Below, piece after piece: positions 24,616 to 33,998 of a stretch of 64,000 bases of DNA. Below the pieces are notes generated by a model. The model had not been told where the DNA came from, did not search any database, and saw only the letters and a list, made by a program, of their open reading frames with translations. Numbering within the stretch: the first letter of the stretch is position 1; every line of letters begins with the position of its first letter. Position numbers and translations under genes: made by a program. Origin of the DNA: Chitinophagaceae bacterium (GTDB taxonomy: Bacteria; Bacteroidota; Bacteroidia; Chitinophagales; Chitinophagaceae); the NCBI GenBank assembly GCA_022843585.1, contig JALHNJ010000003.1:1-64000 (forward strand), given 5' to 3'.

Positions 24616-25581
24616 ATGCAGTCATTTGAATTACTATCTCAAAAATTTGCTATCCATTTTGATAAACGGCATTTCCCTGCTGAACCTGCTACGCTGTATG
24701 ATCCCAATGAATATTTCTTAAAGATTGGCGGTAAAAGAATTCGTCCGGTGCTGTGCCTGATGGGTAATGAACTTTTTGAAGAAATAAAAGAAGATGCCTG
24801 GCATGTAGGAACAGCTATCGAACTTTTTCACAATTTTACACTGATCCATGATGATATAATGGATAAAGCACCACTTCGCCGTGGAATGGAAACAGTGCAT
24901 ACCAAGTTTGGAGAAAATACAGCGATACTTGCCGGTGATGTGATGCTGGTGGCAGCATATGAAGAGTTGAATAAGATCAGTGTAGAATATATTCAATCCA
25001 TTCTTCGCTTATTCAATACTACTGCCAAGGAAGTTTGCGAAGGACAGCAAATGGATATGGATTTTGAAAGCATGGATACAGTAAGCCTTGATGCTTATCT
25101 TAAAATGATTGAATTAAAAACTTCTGTGGCATTAGCTGCCAGTTTACAAACCGGGGCTATACTCGGTGGAGCAGGAGAGAGAAACCAACACTTGTTGTAT
25201 GATTTTGGAAAAAAACTTGGTATCGCATTTCAGGTACAGGATGATTATTTAGATGCCTTTGGTGATCCTAAAAAATTCGGTAAGCAGGTGGGTGGCGATA
25301 TATTGTCGAATAAAAAAACATTCCTGTTGTTACATGCGTTGGAAACCGCTTCTCCGGCACAAAAAAAAGAGTTGCAGCAACTACTTGCTAACAACTCCGC
25401 TGATAAAATCGAAAAAGTATTAACGATCTACCGTGATTGTAAGGTGGACGAATGGGCTCTTACATTGAAGAACAAATATCTTGATGAAGCAATGGCACAT
25501 CTTGATGACATTGCTGTTTTATCCAAAAGAAAACAGCCCCTAAAAGATCTTGCACAATTCCTGGTGAAAAGGGAACATTAA
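24616..25581 (+). CDS. polyprenyl (isoprenyl) diphosphate synthase
   Basis: Protein of 321 aa of the trans-isoprenyl diphosphate synthase family. The first aspartate motif DDIMD lies at 79-83 in FHNFTLIHDDIMDKAPLRRG and the second is DDYLD in FQVQDDYLDAFGD (about 207). Both motifs bind the diphosphates through Mg2+. It condenses IPP with an allylic diphosphate; the residues before DDIMD do not let me fix the chain length (farnesyl, geranylgeranyl or the menaquinone side chain). It follows rnr after 69 bases and may have its own weak promoter. It is convergent with the next gene, with one base between them. Confidence 0.88.
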   Translation: MQSFELLSQKFAIHFDKRHFPAEPATLYDPNEYFLKIGGKRIRPVLCLMGNELFEEIKEDAWHVGTAIELFHNFTLIHDDIMDKAPLRRGMETVHTKFGENTAILAGDVMLVAAYEELNKISVEYIQSILRLFNTTAKEVCEGQQMDMDFESMDTVSLDAYLKMIELKTSVALAASLQTGAILGGAGERNQHLLYDFGKKLGIAFQVQDDYLDAFGDPKKFGKQVGGDILSNKKTFLLLHALETASPAQKKELQQLLANNSADKIEKVLTIYRDCKVDEWALTLKNKYLDEAMAHLDDIAVLSKRKQPLKDLAQFLVKREH

Positions 25582-25582
25582 G

Positions 25583-25954
25583 TTACCGGTAGCTTGCTGC
25601 CAGATCAAAGCCATTGGTCAAACAGATACCAATAATTACAAGATCAATAAGTACACTAAAGAAGAGTATTGGTATTGTAATCTTAGTGGGTAACGCTGCC
25701 AGGTTTGCAACAAGGCAAATCGTCATAGCGCCTATTGCAAAAGGCCAGAATATAAAATTATTGCCCGTAAACAGAATCATAGCCACGGTTACTATTGTAA
25801 AAACACAGCCATGACCAGCTATTGACACGGCTGTCCACCCAAAGCGATTTTCCTCTTGTTGATCAGCCCAATTTATAAACTGTTTCCATAGTGAAGTGCT
25901 GCTGTTTTGTTTGGCCACTGTTGGCGCATAAACATGTTTGAAAGTTGTTTCCAT
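25583..25954 (-). CDS. hypothetical three-helix membrane protein
   Basis: Protein of 123 aa from the ATG at 25954. An ATG 16 codons upstream gives an unlikely extension. A hydrophilic N-terminus (ETTFKHVYAPTVAKQNSS) and the motif WKQFINWADQQEENRFGW precede three hydrophobic segments (about residues 41-60, 64-82 and 90-110). It ends one base after the stop of the convergent isoprenyl synthase gene. Not recognised. Confidence 0.6.
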   Translation of the reverse strand: METTFKHVYAPTVAKQNSSTSLWKQFINWADQQEENRFGWTAVSIAGHGCVFTIVTVAMILFTGNNFIFWPFAIGAMTICLVANLAALPTKITIPILFFSVLIDLVIIGICLTNGFDLAASYR

Positions 25955-26131
25955 ATATTTTCTTTTTTGCTGACACAAAATTGTAGTATCAGCGGTCAGC
26001 AAAAAATGATGCGTGTTTATAGTTTGAATGATTAAAATCAGGCCTTTTATGCTCCTTGATTAAAAGGCAGCAGTAAAAATCATTCTCCAATCATTTTTTT
26101 TCCTATTTTAACCTCTTCAAAACCAACTGAT

Positions 26132-27781
26132 ATGGCAAATCAACTCTTTAGAAAAAAATCGATCTCGCATATTTTAAAAGAAGCCGAAGCAGGGCAAGGC
26201 GATGGACATTCATTAGGACTAAAAAAAGTATTGGGTGTTCGTGACCTTACATTCTTTGGTGTTGCAGCCGTTATTGGAGCCGGTATATTTAGTGGAATTG
26301 GTTCTGCGGCATCCAACGGTGGGCCTGGTGTTGTGTTTCTATACATATTCACTGCTATTGCCTGCGGATTTGCTGCGTTATGTTATGCAGAGTTTGCATC
26401 AACTGTTCCGGTATCGGGAAGTGCCTATACTTATTCTTATGTCGCCTTCGGCGAAATATTTGCCTGGATCATTGGTTGGGATCTGTTGATGGAATATGCA
26501 ATTGGTAATATTGCGGTGGCTATTTCATGGAGTGATTATTTTACCAACCTGATGACCAAAGCCGGAATGCATATTCCTGATTGGATGACGATGGATTATA
26601 TGACGGCTAAAGCATCTGCTACACAAGAAGCAGTTTCTGCCTGGGCGAATGCTCCTACTATTGGTGGATTTCGTATTGTTATGGATATACCGGCATTAAT
26701 GATCGTTGCTTTAATTACATATATCGTATTCCGGGGTATTAAAGAATCAAGATCTGCAAGCAACCTGATGGTAATTCTAAAACTTGCAGTAATATTCTTT
26801 GTAATTGTATTAGGGGCATTCTATATCAATCCGGATAACTGGACGCCATTTAGCCCGGAAGGTTTTGGTGGTATAATGAAGGGAGTTTCGGCAGTATTCT
26901 TTGCATATATCGGGTTTGATGCTATTTCTACCACCGCAGAGGAGTGTAAAAATCCACAACGGGATCTGCCAAAAGCAATGATCAACTCACTTATCATTTG
27001 CACGGTAGTATATGTATTGCTTGCATTAGTGCTTACAGGTATGGTGCATTATACCAAATTAAATGTAGGTGATCCTTTGGCAATGGTATTTGATGAAAAA
27101 GGATTGAAATTTATTTCCGGTGTTGTTGCTATTAGTGCAATCGTTGCTACAGCCAGTGTATTGCTGGTATTCCAGATGGGGCAACCGAGGATATGGATGA
27201 GTATGAGCCGTGATGGATTGTTACCTAAGATATTTTCAAGAATTCATCCTAAATACGGAACACCCTCTTTCTCAACCATACTTACAGGTATTGTAGTAGC
27301 TATACCAGCATTGTTCCTAAACCTTGGCGAAGTATTATCGCTAACTAGTATCGGAACCCTGTTTGCATTTGTAATGGTATGCGGAGGTATTCTTGTTTTA
27401 CAACAGCGGAAGGACAGACCGGAGAGTAAATTCAAAGTACCGTATGCCAATGCACAATTTATTTATCCAATATTATTGGTTGCAGCAATTGTACTGATTG
27501 TTACGAATGTGCCTACGCATTTTACAGAAGATATATGGACAGGCGAAACATGGCCGATGGCAGCTTTCTGGCTAATAGCACTTATCATGGGTTATTTATC
27601 GTTCACTAAAAAACTTTCTTTAATTCCCGTTTTGGGTATGATAAGTTGTTTTTACCTGATGGCACAGGAAACGCATAAAGTTTGGATGCGGTTTATGATC
27701 TGGCTGGCAATTGGTCTTGCTATTTATTTTCTGTACAGCTATACCCATAGCAAACTGGCCAAGCAAAAAACAGACAATTAA
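26132..27781 (+). CDS. APC-superfamily amino acid permease
   Basis: Protein of 549 aa with about 12-14 membrane helices. The APC signature VIGAGIFSGIG (about 43-53) is the unwound substrate-binding part of helix 1, and the protein contains AYIGFDAISTTAEECKNPQRDLPKAM (about 265-290), the conserved motif of the cationic amino acid transporter branch. It is likely an inner-membrane importer or exchanger of amino acids or polyamines. Its link to the arginine decarboxylase of this window is only speculative because the genes are 17 kb apart. Transcribed alone. Confidence 0.85.
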   Translation: MANQLFRKKSISHILKEAEAGQGDGHSLGLKKVLGVRDLTFFGVAAVIGAGIFSGIGSAASNGGPGVVFLYIFTAIACGFAALCYAEFASTVPVSGSAYTYSYVAFGEIFAWIIGWDLLMEYAIGNIAVAISWSDYFTNLMTKAGMHIPDWMTMDYMTAKASATQEAVSAWANAPTIGGFRIVMDIPALMIVALITYIVFRGIKESRSASNLMVILKLAVIFFVIVLGAFYINPDNWTPFSPEGFGGIMKGVSAVFFAYIGFDAISTTAEECKNPQRDLPKAMINSLIICTVVYVLLALVLTGMVHYTKLNVGDPLAMVFDEKGLKFISGVVAISAIVATASVLLVFQMGQPRIWMSMSRDGLLPKIFSRIHPKYGTPSFSTILTGIVVAIPALFLNLGEVLSLTSIGTLFAFVMVCGGILVLQQRKDRPESKFKVPYANAQFIYPILLVAAIVLIVTNVPTHFTEDIWTGETWPMAAFWLIALIMGYLSFTKKLSLIPVLGMISCFYLMAQETHKVWMRFMIWLAIGLAIYFLYSYTHSKLAKQKTDN

Positions 27782-27832
27782 TATAATTCACCCGATTAAA
27801 TGTCGCCCTGGAGTAATCCGGAGCGGCATTCT

Positions 27833-27840
27833 TATTTTTG
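27833..27840 (+). promoter_or_regulatory. promoter of the DUF2027-Smr gene
   Basis: TATTTTTG followed by CAAT; the ATG begins 5 bases later (27845), so the transcript may be leaderless. Confidence 0.5.
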
Positions 27841-27844
27841 CAAT

Positions 27845-28864
27845 ATGAAGTACCAGTTAGGAGATATTGTGTTGATCCTGCACTCCAACGAAGAAGGAAC
27901 GATAGTTGATTTTATTAATGATAAAATGCTGATGGTAGATGTGAAGGGAGTATCATTTCCTGTGTACATGGATCAGATCGATTTTCCTTATTTCAAACGA
28001 TTTTCGGAGAAGAAACTTTTTCCCGTTAAAAAGGAAAAAAAATATGTGGATGATGTGCAGAAAGAAAAATCTTCAAGAGAAAAAAGAGTGATCGATGGTG
28101 TATGGCTTACTTTTTTACCGGTAATGGATATAGATGAGTTTGGAGATACCGTAGTGGAAGAATTGAAACTGCATTTGATCAACCGGACAGAAACTCCTTA
28201 CAACTTTATTTACAAGCTTCACTTTTTTGGTAAGCCTGATTTTGAACTAAAGAATACGGTGCAGCCCTTCGAGGATTTTTATTTGCATGATGTGGATTTT
28301 GCAGATCTGAATGACAGTCCATCTTTTGAGTTTGATTTCTCTTTATTGAAACTGGAGAAAAATAAAGCCGAGCATTTCGAAGCTTCGGTAAAATTGAAAC
28401 CCAAACAACTTTTTGCAAAGATCGAAGAACTGAAACAAAAGAACCAGGCTACCTTTTCTCAATTGCTTTTTGAAACATATCCCGATAAATTGTATGAAGA
28501 CAGGTTAGAGATGGGACGATTAGCGGCTGCAGGTTATAAAATTTATGAAGCTTCCAAAGCCCGGCAGCATTTAGAACCTGCCCGAAGTGTTGTTGACCTA
28601 CACATAGAAAAACTAAGCGACGATTGGAAACATCTAAGCAATTACGAAATACTAACCTTGCAACTAAAAACGTTTGAAAAATATTATCAGCTTTCCCTGG
28701 CGCATCATCAACCTATACTTACAATAATACATGGAGTAGGGGAAGGGGTGTTGCGAAATGAAATACATGATAAACTACGTTTAAAGAAAGAAGTAAAATC
28801 ATTTGTGAATCAGTATCATCCTAATTATGGATATGGGGCGACGGAGATTTATTTTCAGTATTGA
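27845..28864 (+). CDS. DUF2027 and Smr domain protein
   Basis: Protein of 339 aa from the ATG at 27845. An in-frame ATG at 27800 lies upstream of the promoter and was rejected. The N-terminal part (MKYQLGDIVLILHSNEEGTIVDF) fits DUF2027. The C-terminal about 85 residues are an Smr domain with VVDLHIEKL and the signature IIHGVGEGVLRNEIH. Smr domains are nucleases or nucleic-acid-binding modules related to the end of MutS2. The combination is typical of Bacteroidota; its cellular role is unknown. A lysine-rich linker lies around residues 54-80. Confidence 0.8.
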   Translation: MKYQLGDIVLILHSNEEGTIVDFINDKMLMVDVKGVSFPVYMDQIDFPYFKRFSEKKLFPVKKEKKYVDDVQKEKSSREKRVIDGVWLTFLPVMDIDEFGDTVVEELKLHLINRTETPYNFIYKLHFFGKPDFELKNTVQPFEDFYLHDVDFADLNDSPSFEFDFSLLKLEKNKAEHFEASVKLKPKQLFAKIEELKQKNQATFSQLLFETYPDKLYEDRLEMGRLAAAGYKIYEASKARQHLEPARSVVDLHIEKLSDDWKHLSNYEILTLQLKTFEKYYQLSLAHHQPILTIIHGVGEGVLRNEIHDKLRLKKEVKSFVNQYHPNYGYGATEIYFQY

Positions 28865-28958
28865 CTCCTGCATAATGCCCAGTAGAATTACCGAACGATG
28901 AAGTGAGTGACACAACAGACGATCCTAGTAGCAATTCAGCCCACCCAATAAAAATAAT

Positions 28959-28966
28959 TACCTTCG
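28959..28966 (+). promoter_or_regulatory. promoter of rnpB
   Basis: TACCTTCG, one mismatch from TAnnTTTG, 4 bases before the 5' end of the RNA. Confidence 0.5.
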
Positions 28967-28970
28967 CATG

Positions 28971-29313
28971 GCTACAAGCCAGGCTATCGCTTCTTATTTA
29001 TTTAGGAGGAGGAAAGTCCGGACAGCACAGAGCAATGCACCGGTGAAGAGCCGGCTTCCCGACGAAAGTCAGGAAAGAGATAGTGCCACAGAAAATAACT
29101 GCCTTCGGGTAAGGGTGAAAATGTGAGGTAAGAGCTCACAGCTTTTGATGGTAACATCATTGGCGGGTAAACCTTGCATGCTGAAATGCCACATATAGGT
29201 TCGCTTGAGAACGGCTCGTTCAAGAACCAGGGTAGGCAGCTTGAGTCCAATGTGTAAATGTTGGAACAGATAAATGATAGTCCACGACAGAATCCGGCTT
29301 ATCGGCTTGTAGC
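28971..29313 (+). ncRNA. rnpB: RNase P RNA, bacterial class A
   Basis: The first ten bases (28971-28980, GCTACAAGCC) are the perfect complement of the last ten (29304-29313), forming helix P1. The conserved core is present: GAGGAAAGTCCGGAC near 29010 and, at the 3' side, GATAGTCCACGACAGAATCC near 29277-29296, which build helix P4. The ATAGTCCACGACAGAAT block and the GGCTTATCGGCTTG end are diagnostic. A T run at 29314-29319 serves as the terminator. This is the catalytic subunit that matures tRNA 5' ends. Confidence 0.95.
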
Positions 29314-29332
29314 TTTTTTAAAAACTTCTTAT

Positions 29333-29968
29333 ATGCGAATAATAATTGCTTTATTGATGCTAAGCTTTTTAATGCTGAATTGTAAAGACAAGTCAGCGGA
29401 TAAAAATGAAAAGCGTGTTGATATAGTCGCCACTGATAGTACAGTAAGTAACCTAGGCAAAGATTCGGTACTTCTTGCAATGACAAAAGAAGTATTTGCT
29501 GCATTTAAGCAGAAAGATCATTCAACACTTTCCACCTTTATTCACCCGGTGGAAGGGGTAAGATTTTCACCGTATGGATTTATTGATACGAGTAGTGATA
29601 AAGTAGTTAGTGCAGAATGGATAAAAGAACAGGGTGATGGTAAAAAGCAAGCCAAATTTGTTTGGGGCACTGAAGATGGAAGCGGAGAACGTATCGACCG
29701 GACATTCGATGCGTATATAAAAGATTTTGTTTACGATGTAGATTTTATTCAGCCAGAGAAAATTAAAGTCAATGAATTTATAGGAGCTGGAAATTCACAA
29801 AACAACTTATTACTTATATATAAGGACAGCGATTTTGTAGAAAGTCATTTCTCAGGGTTCGATAAGAAATACGAAGGAATGGATTGGCGTAGTCTCCGGC
29901 TAGTTTTTAAAATGATAAATAACAAGTATTATTTAATAGGTGTGGTGCATGATGAATGGACTACCTGA
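29333..29968 (+). CDS. hypothetical lipoprotein
   Basis: Protein of 211 aa from the ATG at 29333; the frame is open into rnpB, so earlier ATGs are rejected. Signal peptide with lipobox (LMLNC, Cys near residue 18) followed by a charged stretch (KDKSADKNEKR). The body has an NTF2/Cif-like rhythm: helix VLLAMTKEVFAAFKQKDHSTL, then FIHPVEGVRFSPYGF and strands ending in NKYYLIGVVHDEW. The function is unknown. The end overlaps the convergent CPBP gene by 8 bases. Confidence 0.6.
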   Translation: MRIIIALLMLSFLMLNCKDKSADKNEKRVDIVATDSTVSNLGKDSVLLAMTKEVFAAFKQKDHSTLSTFIHPVEGVRFSPYGFIDTSSDKVVSAEWIKEQGDGKKQAKFVWGTEDGSGERIDRTFDAYIKDFVYDVDFIQPEKIKVNEFIGAGNSQNNLLLIYKDSDFVESHFSGFDKKYEGMDWRSLRLVFKMINNKYYLIGVVHDEWTT

Positions 29969-30872
29969 TAGAAAGGTTTATCAGGTAACCGGCTATTTCC
30001 ATCAACCAGGCAATTCCCAGATGCACTAACAATCCTCCCCAAATAGAACGGGTGTGGTAAATAATGATACCAAGTAATAATCCGCCAAAATAGGAGCTGA
30101 TACATTCTCCCAATGGTTTTCCAAAGTGAATGGCACAATAAAAACAAGCCATGGGCAATATGGCATCTTTACCAGCCCACTTAACAAATGCCAGAACTAA
30201 AAAGCCACGAAAGTAAAGTTCGATAGTAAAAAAATCACTGCCGTAAGAAAGTTCAAATAATAATTTGTGCCACCACTGCATTCCTTCAGCCTGGTTCAGC
30301 GATTCTATTGTTTGTAATTTGGGATACATGGCCTGAAAATCTGGTTGCGATGCCGCAAGAGCAATCAACGGAACCATGATCAGTAACATAAGCCAATATG
30401 GTTTCCAGTTTATATTCTTTAAGGTAGTTCCATAGAATGGTTGGTCTTTGTCAAATATCTTCCAGACAAATAATAAAATACTTGCTGTAGTTATTAATAG
30501 CAATGGCCAATAAACAATATAGTTCCAGTAGTTATTCCAGTTTATATCATGGGAGAAGTTAATGGTTGGCAGGAAGGCCATTTTAAAAGCGAAGATGGCT
30601 GGTGCCAACAAGAGGAGAAAAAGAAATTGCCGGTTATATTTTTTCCGGTCTGCTAAATAATATAATAACCAGGGCAGGCCAAATGCAGCGAGTAAGATAC
30701 TATAGCGACAAAAAAGTTTAATCCAGAAAGAATTTTCTTTACTGATAGTTTTATCCAGCCCCAAATAATAGTTCAGAAATATAAAAAAGCACATAAAAAC
30801 AGAAGCTGTAGCCAGAACCAACTTGTCAGTTTCGTAAAAGTACCTTCTTATATAATGAGTGATTTCCTTCAT
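29961..30872 (-). CDS. CPBP-family-like intramembrane protease
   Basis: Protein of 303 aa with about eight hydrophobic helices. The C-terminal part has the layout of CPBP/CAAX (Rce1-like) glutamic proteases: a first motif, usually EExxxR, appears as IELYFRGFL; a second, FxxxH, appears as YCAIHFGKP; and a third is near LLVHLGIAW. The first glutamate of EExxxR is replaced by isoleucine and the second-motif Phe by Tyr, so activity is uncertain. Members cleave prenylated or other membrane peptides or confer peptide-toxin immunity. Convergent overlap of 8 bases with the lipoprotein gene on the other strand. Confidence 0.7.
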   Translation of the reverse strand: MKEITHYIRRYFYETDKLVLATASVFMCFFIFLNYYLGLDKTISKENSFWIKLFCRYSILLAAFGLPWLLYYLADRKKYNRQFLFLLLLAPAIFAFKMAFLPTINFSHDINWNNYWNYIVYWPLLLITTASILLFVWKIFDKDQPFYGTTLKNINWKPYWLMLLIMVPLIALAASQPDFQAMYPKLQTIESLNQAEGMQWWHKLLFELSYGSDFFTIELYFRGFLVLAFVKWAGKDAILPMACFYCAIHFGKPLGECISSYFGGLLLGIIIYHTRSIWGGLLVHLGIAWLMEIAGYLINLSIR

Positions 30873-31074
30873 TTAAAAGCTGAAAGTAAAAATTTTTAAC
30901 CGGTCGTTAAACTTTCTTTATGTGTTAAGTTCCTATGTAGCGTAAAATGAATTTTAAACCAAAAAGTATAGCCATGAAATATTTTAAAAAATTATCGAGC
31001 TAATTTATACAGATAGCGAAGATAATTTTTGAGAATATACCATGTGGCAAATTCCTAACACTAAAATTAAGCAC

Positions 31075-32007
31075 ATGAAAACTTTATCACTCAACCGGAT
31101 CACAATCGCTGCTATAGCGATTCTATTTTCCACCATTATTTTTTCTTGTAAAAAGGAAAGCAGTTTTGATAATAATCAAACTGAAATTACCGAAGAAGAA
31201 GCTATTGCTTTGTCTGATGAAAGCACCCAGACCGAAGCAAGCTTTGATGATGTTGAAGATGTAAGTATGCTTACTGCCGAGGAAGAAGGCGAAGCAAGTG
31301 AAGCTACTACCGGATCTGTTACTGGTTCTGCCGGCACCAGCACTATCAGACCTTATCTTGTAACCTTTGCAGAACTTCGTTTACGTATTGGCTCCTGCGC
31401 CACAGTAACAGTTGTTCCAAACAACAACACATATCCAAAAACTGTTACTATTGATTTTGGAGATGGTTGCCTGGGTGCTGATGGTAAGTTCCGTAAAGGT
31501 GCCATTGTTATTCATCTTACCGGCCCCATCCGTCGATCTGGTTCTGTAATGACTATTTCGCTTCGCAATTTTTTCCTGAACAGAGCTCATATTGAAGGAA
31601 CTAAGGTGTTAAGTAATCTTAGTGAAAATGGCAACATCAAATTTACCGTGCAGGTCGTAGGCGGTGCTGTTACATTTCCCAATGGAAGAGGATATCAATA
31701 CCAAACATTAAAGTATGTAAAACAAATAGAAGGTGGCAATACCCGTCCATTAAGAGATGATGTATATAGCATTGAGGGCAGATCAAAAACAGAATTTAAT
31801 GGAGGAAAGATTGTCACTTTTAATGCCGAAACACCGCTAATAAAAAAGTTTGCCTGCCCATGGATCAGCGATGGGGTATTAAAAATGACGGTCAATAATT
31901 TTGTAGTGTTTGCAAACTATGCTCCAACGTCAAGTGGAGAATGCGACAATAAAGTTTTACTTATCTGGAATAATGGAAATAATCAACGACTAATAAGTTT
32001 ACCTTAA
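31075..32007 (+). CDS. hypothetical lipoprotein with acidic region
   Basis: Protein of 310 aa from the ATG at 31075, which gives a good lipoprotein signal (lipobox IIFSC, Cys near residue 24). An ATG 11 codons earlier is less likely. An acidic, disordered segment rich in Glu, Asp, Ser and Thr follows (residues about 27-85). The C-terminal part looks beta-rich, with VTIDFGDGCLGADGKFRKGAIVIHLTG as its most striking phrase. Probably cell-envelope anchored. It ends in a very strong terminator. Family not recognised. Confidence 0.6.
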   Translation: MKTLSLNRITIAAIAILFSTIIFSCKKESSFDNNQTEITEEEAIALSDESTQTEASFDDVEDVSMLTAEEEGEASEATTGSVTGSAGTSTIRPYLVTFAELRLRIGSCATVTVVPNNNTYPKTVTIDFGDGCLGADGKFRKGAIVIHLTGPIRRSGSVMTISLRNFFLNRAHIEGTKVLSNLSENGNIKFTVQVVGGAVTFPNGRGYQYQTLKYVKQIEGGNTRPLRDDVYSIEGRSKTEFNGGKIVTFNAETPLIKKFACPWISDGVLKMTVNNFVVFANYAPTSSGECDNKVLLIWNNGNNQRLISLP

Positions 32008-32030
32008 ACCTGTGAAGCTGGTCATTCTAA

Positions 32031-32070
32031 AAAATGTCCTCTTGCATTTGCAAGAGGACATTTTGTTTTA
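32031..32070. terminator. bidirectional terminator between convergent lipoprotein genes
   Basis: Perfect 16-bp stem AAAATGTCCTCTTGCA / TGCAAGAGGACATTTT with a 2-base loop, then GTTTT on the plus strand. Confidence 0.85.
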
Positions 32071-32122
32071 TATAAGCAACTAGTCCAGATAAAGTGTAGC
32101 TAAATTCTAATTTGGCAGCAAT

Positions 32123-32854
32123 CTATTCAATATGATACTCAACCAGCGTTAACACTTGTTGTAGCTTGATTGAACGCTGACCCATTGGAGATTTTTCATG
32201 AATGTATTTTACTACGCCAAGTCCGGGTTTAAAATAAACTCTGTCTCTGCGATAGTCACGGGCATTTTTTTCAAAGAAGATACAATCGCTGTAAGTATCA
32301 CCGGAAACCATATAATCGCCTTGTAGCTTAATAGAACGACCCATTGCAGCAGCGTCCTGGAAATTGGCCAGGTAGCGGATAGAGTCGCCGGCAAAAAGGC
32401 TGTAATCTTTTCTTACATCCTTAATTCCCTGTGTAAATAATCTGTCACCGATTTCAAATAAAGAAGAATCATTGGCATATAATAATTCTGGTATACCAGC
32501 GTACATATTACTCTGCCACCAAATAAGCCCGTCGGTTAATGAAGTAAACTTTGCAGTATAACGAAGTGTATCAAATTTTACGCTTTGAAATACCCCGTCA
32601 GCAAACATCGAATCTTTATACACCCAATAGTTTTTATTGCTTAAAGGGATCAGTCCGCAATTGCTTTGGGAATATTGCACCGCTACTACTGAATCAGTAG
32701 AATAGGAGCGGTTAGCCGGGTTATCCGTCTGGGGTTTACAAAGTTCTGCTACAGGAATGTTCATGGGGGGTAACTCATTTACAAAGTTGTTCTCCTTTCT
32801 GCAGGCAGTAAATAATAAAGCAATGGCTGATAATAGTGTAAAAGTTTGTTTCAA
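32123..32854 (-). CDS. hypothetical lipoprotein
   Basis: Protein of about 243 aa. The frame is open from an ATG at 32917, but a TTG at 32854 starts an 18-residue lipoprotein signal ending LLFTAC, which is a better start. The ATG version would place 21 hydrophobic and basic residues before the signal. The mature part has YWVYKDSMFADGVFQ and SLFEIGDRLFTQGIKD and is predicted to be mostly beta. It is convergent with the preceding lipoprotein gene, sharing the terminator at 32031-32070. Not recognised. Confidence 0.55.
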   Translation of the reverse strand: MKQTFTLLSAIALLFTACRKENNFVNELPPMNIPVAELCKPQTDNPANRSYSTDSVVAVQYSQSNCGLIPLSNKNYWVYKDSMFADGVFQSVKFDTLRYTAKFTSLTDGLIWWQSNMYAGIPELLYANDSSLFEIGDRLFTQGIKDVRKDYSLFAGDSIRYLANFQDAAAMGRSIKLQGDYMVSGDTYSDCIFFEKNARDYRRDRVYFKPGLGVVKYIHEKSPMGQRSIKLQQVLTLVEYHIE

Positions 32855-33061
32855 AGGTTTTGATTTAATTTTCAACGGGACGACAAAATAGAAACCGTAT
32901 TTGATAATACATAGCAATTGAACGTATATTTTCTAAGTATTTTTATAAAGAGTCAGTAATATTACGAATACCATTCAGCACTATTTTATCTCATTTAATT
33001 TTAGAACAATATTCCGCAAAGCATTGATATAGAAATAATTAATCTTATTTAAAAATGAAAA

Positions 33062-33090
33062 AGCCGGGATCAATCATTCCCGGCTCGTTT
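33062..33090 (-). terminator. terminator after the dienelactone hydrolase-like gene
   Basis: AGCCGGGA / TCCCGGCT, read on the minus strand and followed by TTTTTC. Confidence 0.75.
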
Positions 33091-33108
33091 ACTTAAAATG
33101 GTTTCTCC

Positions 33109-33933
33109 CTATTTAAATATCGAATTAAAAAACTGCTTCATATCCTTCCAGGAAGCTGAATCCGCAGCTGCATCATACTTGATCGGAATTTTAAATTTCT
33201 CGCCCATTGCAGTAGCATTGGGGTTGGTAAATGCATGCGAAGCCCCAGCATATTCCTTGAAAGTGTACTTAGCTCCAATAGAATCCATTTGCTTTTTAAA
33301 CTGGTCGGCTTCTGCTTGTGGTACAAATGGATCTGCACCGCCATGACAAACTAAAACTTGAGATTTCAATAAATTTTTATCCGCAGGTACCACATTCAGG
33401 TTTCCATGAAACGAAACAACTCCAGCCAGATCATTACCCAACTTTGCCATATTTAATACCATTGCACCGCCAAAGCAATATCCAATGGCAGCTACTTTAG
33501 TCGCATCAACCTGGCTATAGGTTTTTAGTTTTGTAACTGCGGCATCAAAACGAGACTTAGCCATCTGCGGATCCATATAAAATGGAGTGGCTAATTTACC
33601 GGCTGAATCAGGATTGTCGGCTTGTTTCCCATCACCATACATATCCAATGCCATAGCGATATAGCCCAGCTTTGCCAATTCTCTTGCCCGCATCTTAGCA
33701 TAATCATTCATACCCCACCATTCATGCACTACTAATACAGCAGGTCTTGCGCCTTCTACATTTTCATCATACACCACATAACCATTCATTGTAATGCTGT
33801 CGCCTGTGTAAGTAATATTTTCTTCTTTTAATTTAGGCTCTTTCATTTCTGTGTTTTTATCATCATTCTTACAAGAAGTAAATGAGATAGCTGCAACGAA
33901 AGTAGCAGCAGCGTAAAGACGAATTTTTTTCAT
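33109..33933 (-). CDS. dienelactone hydrolase family lipoprotein
   Basis: Protein of 274 aa from the ATG at 33933. The frame is open for 47 codons further upstream, but that stretch includes the palindromic repeat at 33999 and is not coding. Lipobox ISFTSC (Cys near residue 20). An alpha/beta-hydrolase fold with PAVLVVHEWWGMNDYAKMRA, nucleophile Cys in GYCFGG, Asp in CHGGADPFVP and His in YAGASHAF makes the Cys-Asp-His triad of dienelactone hydrolases. Exported as a lipoprotein; substrate unknown. A terminator follows at 33062-33090. Confidence 0.8.
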   Translation of the reverse strand: MKKIRLYAAATFVAAISFTSCKNDDKNTEMKEPKLKEENITYTGDSITMNGYVVYDENVEGARPAVLVVHEWWGMNDYAKMRARELAKLGYIAMALDMYGDGKQADNPDSAGKLATPFYMDPQMAKSRFDAAVTKLKTYSQVDATKVAAIGYCFGGAMVLNMAKLGNDLAGVVSFHGNLNVVPADKNLLKSQVLVCHGGADPFVPQAEADQFKKQMDSIGAKYTFKEYAGASHAFTNPNATAMGEKFKIPIKYDAAADSASWKDMKQFFNSIFK

Positions 33934-33998
33934 GTGATTATTTTTAAAGAGTAATTTTTTGTTCTCGGCGTTCGGTTCTTTGTGCATCGTCACTTGCG

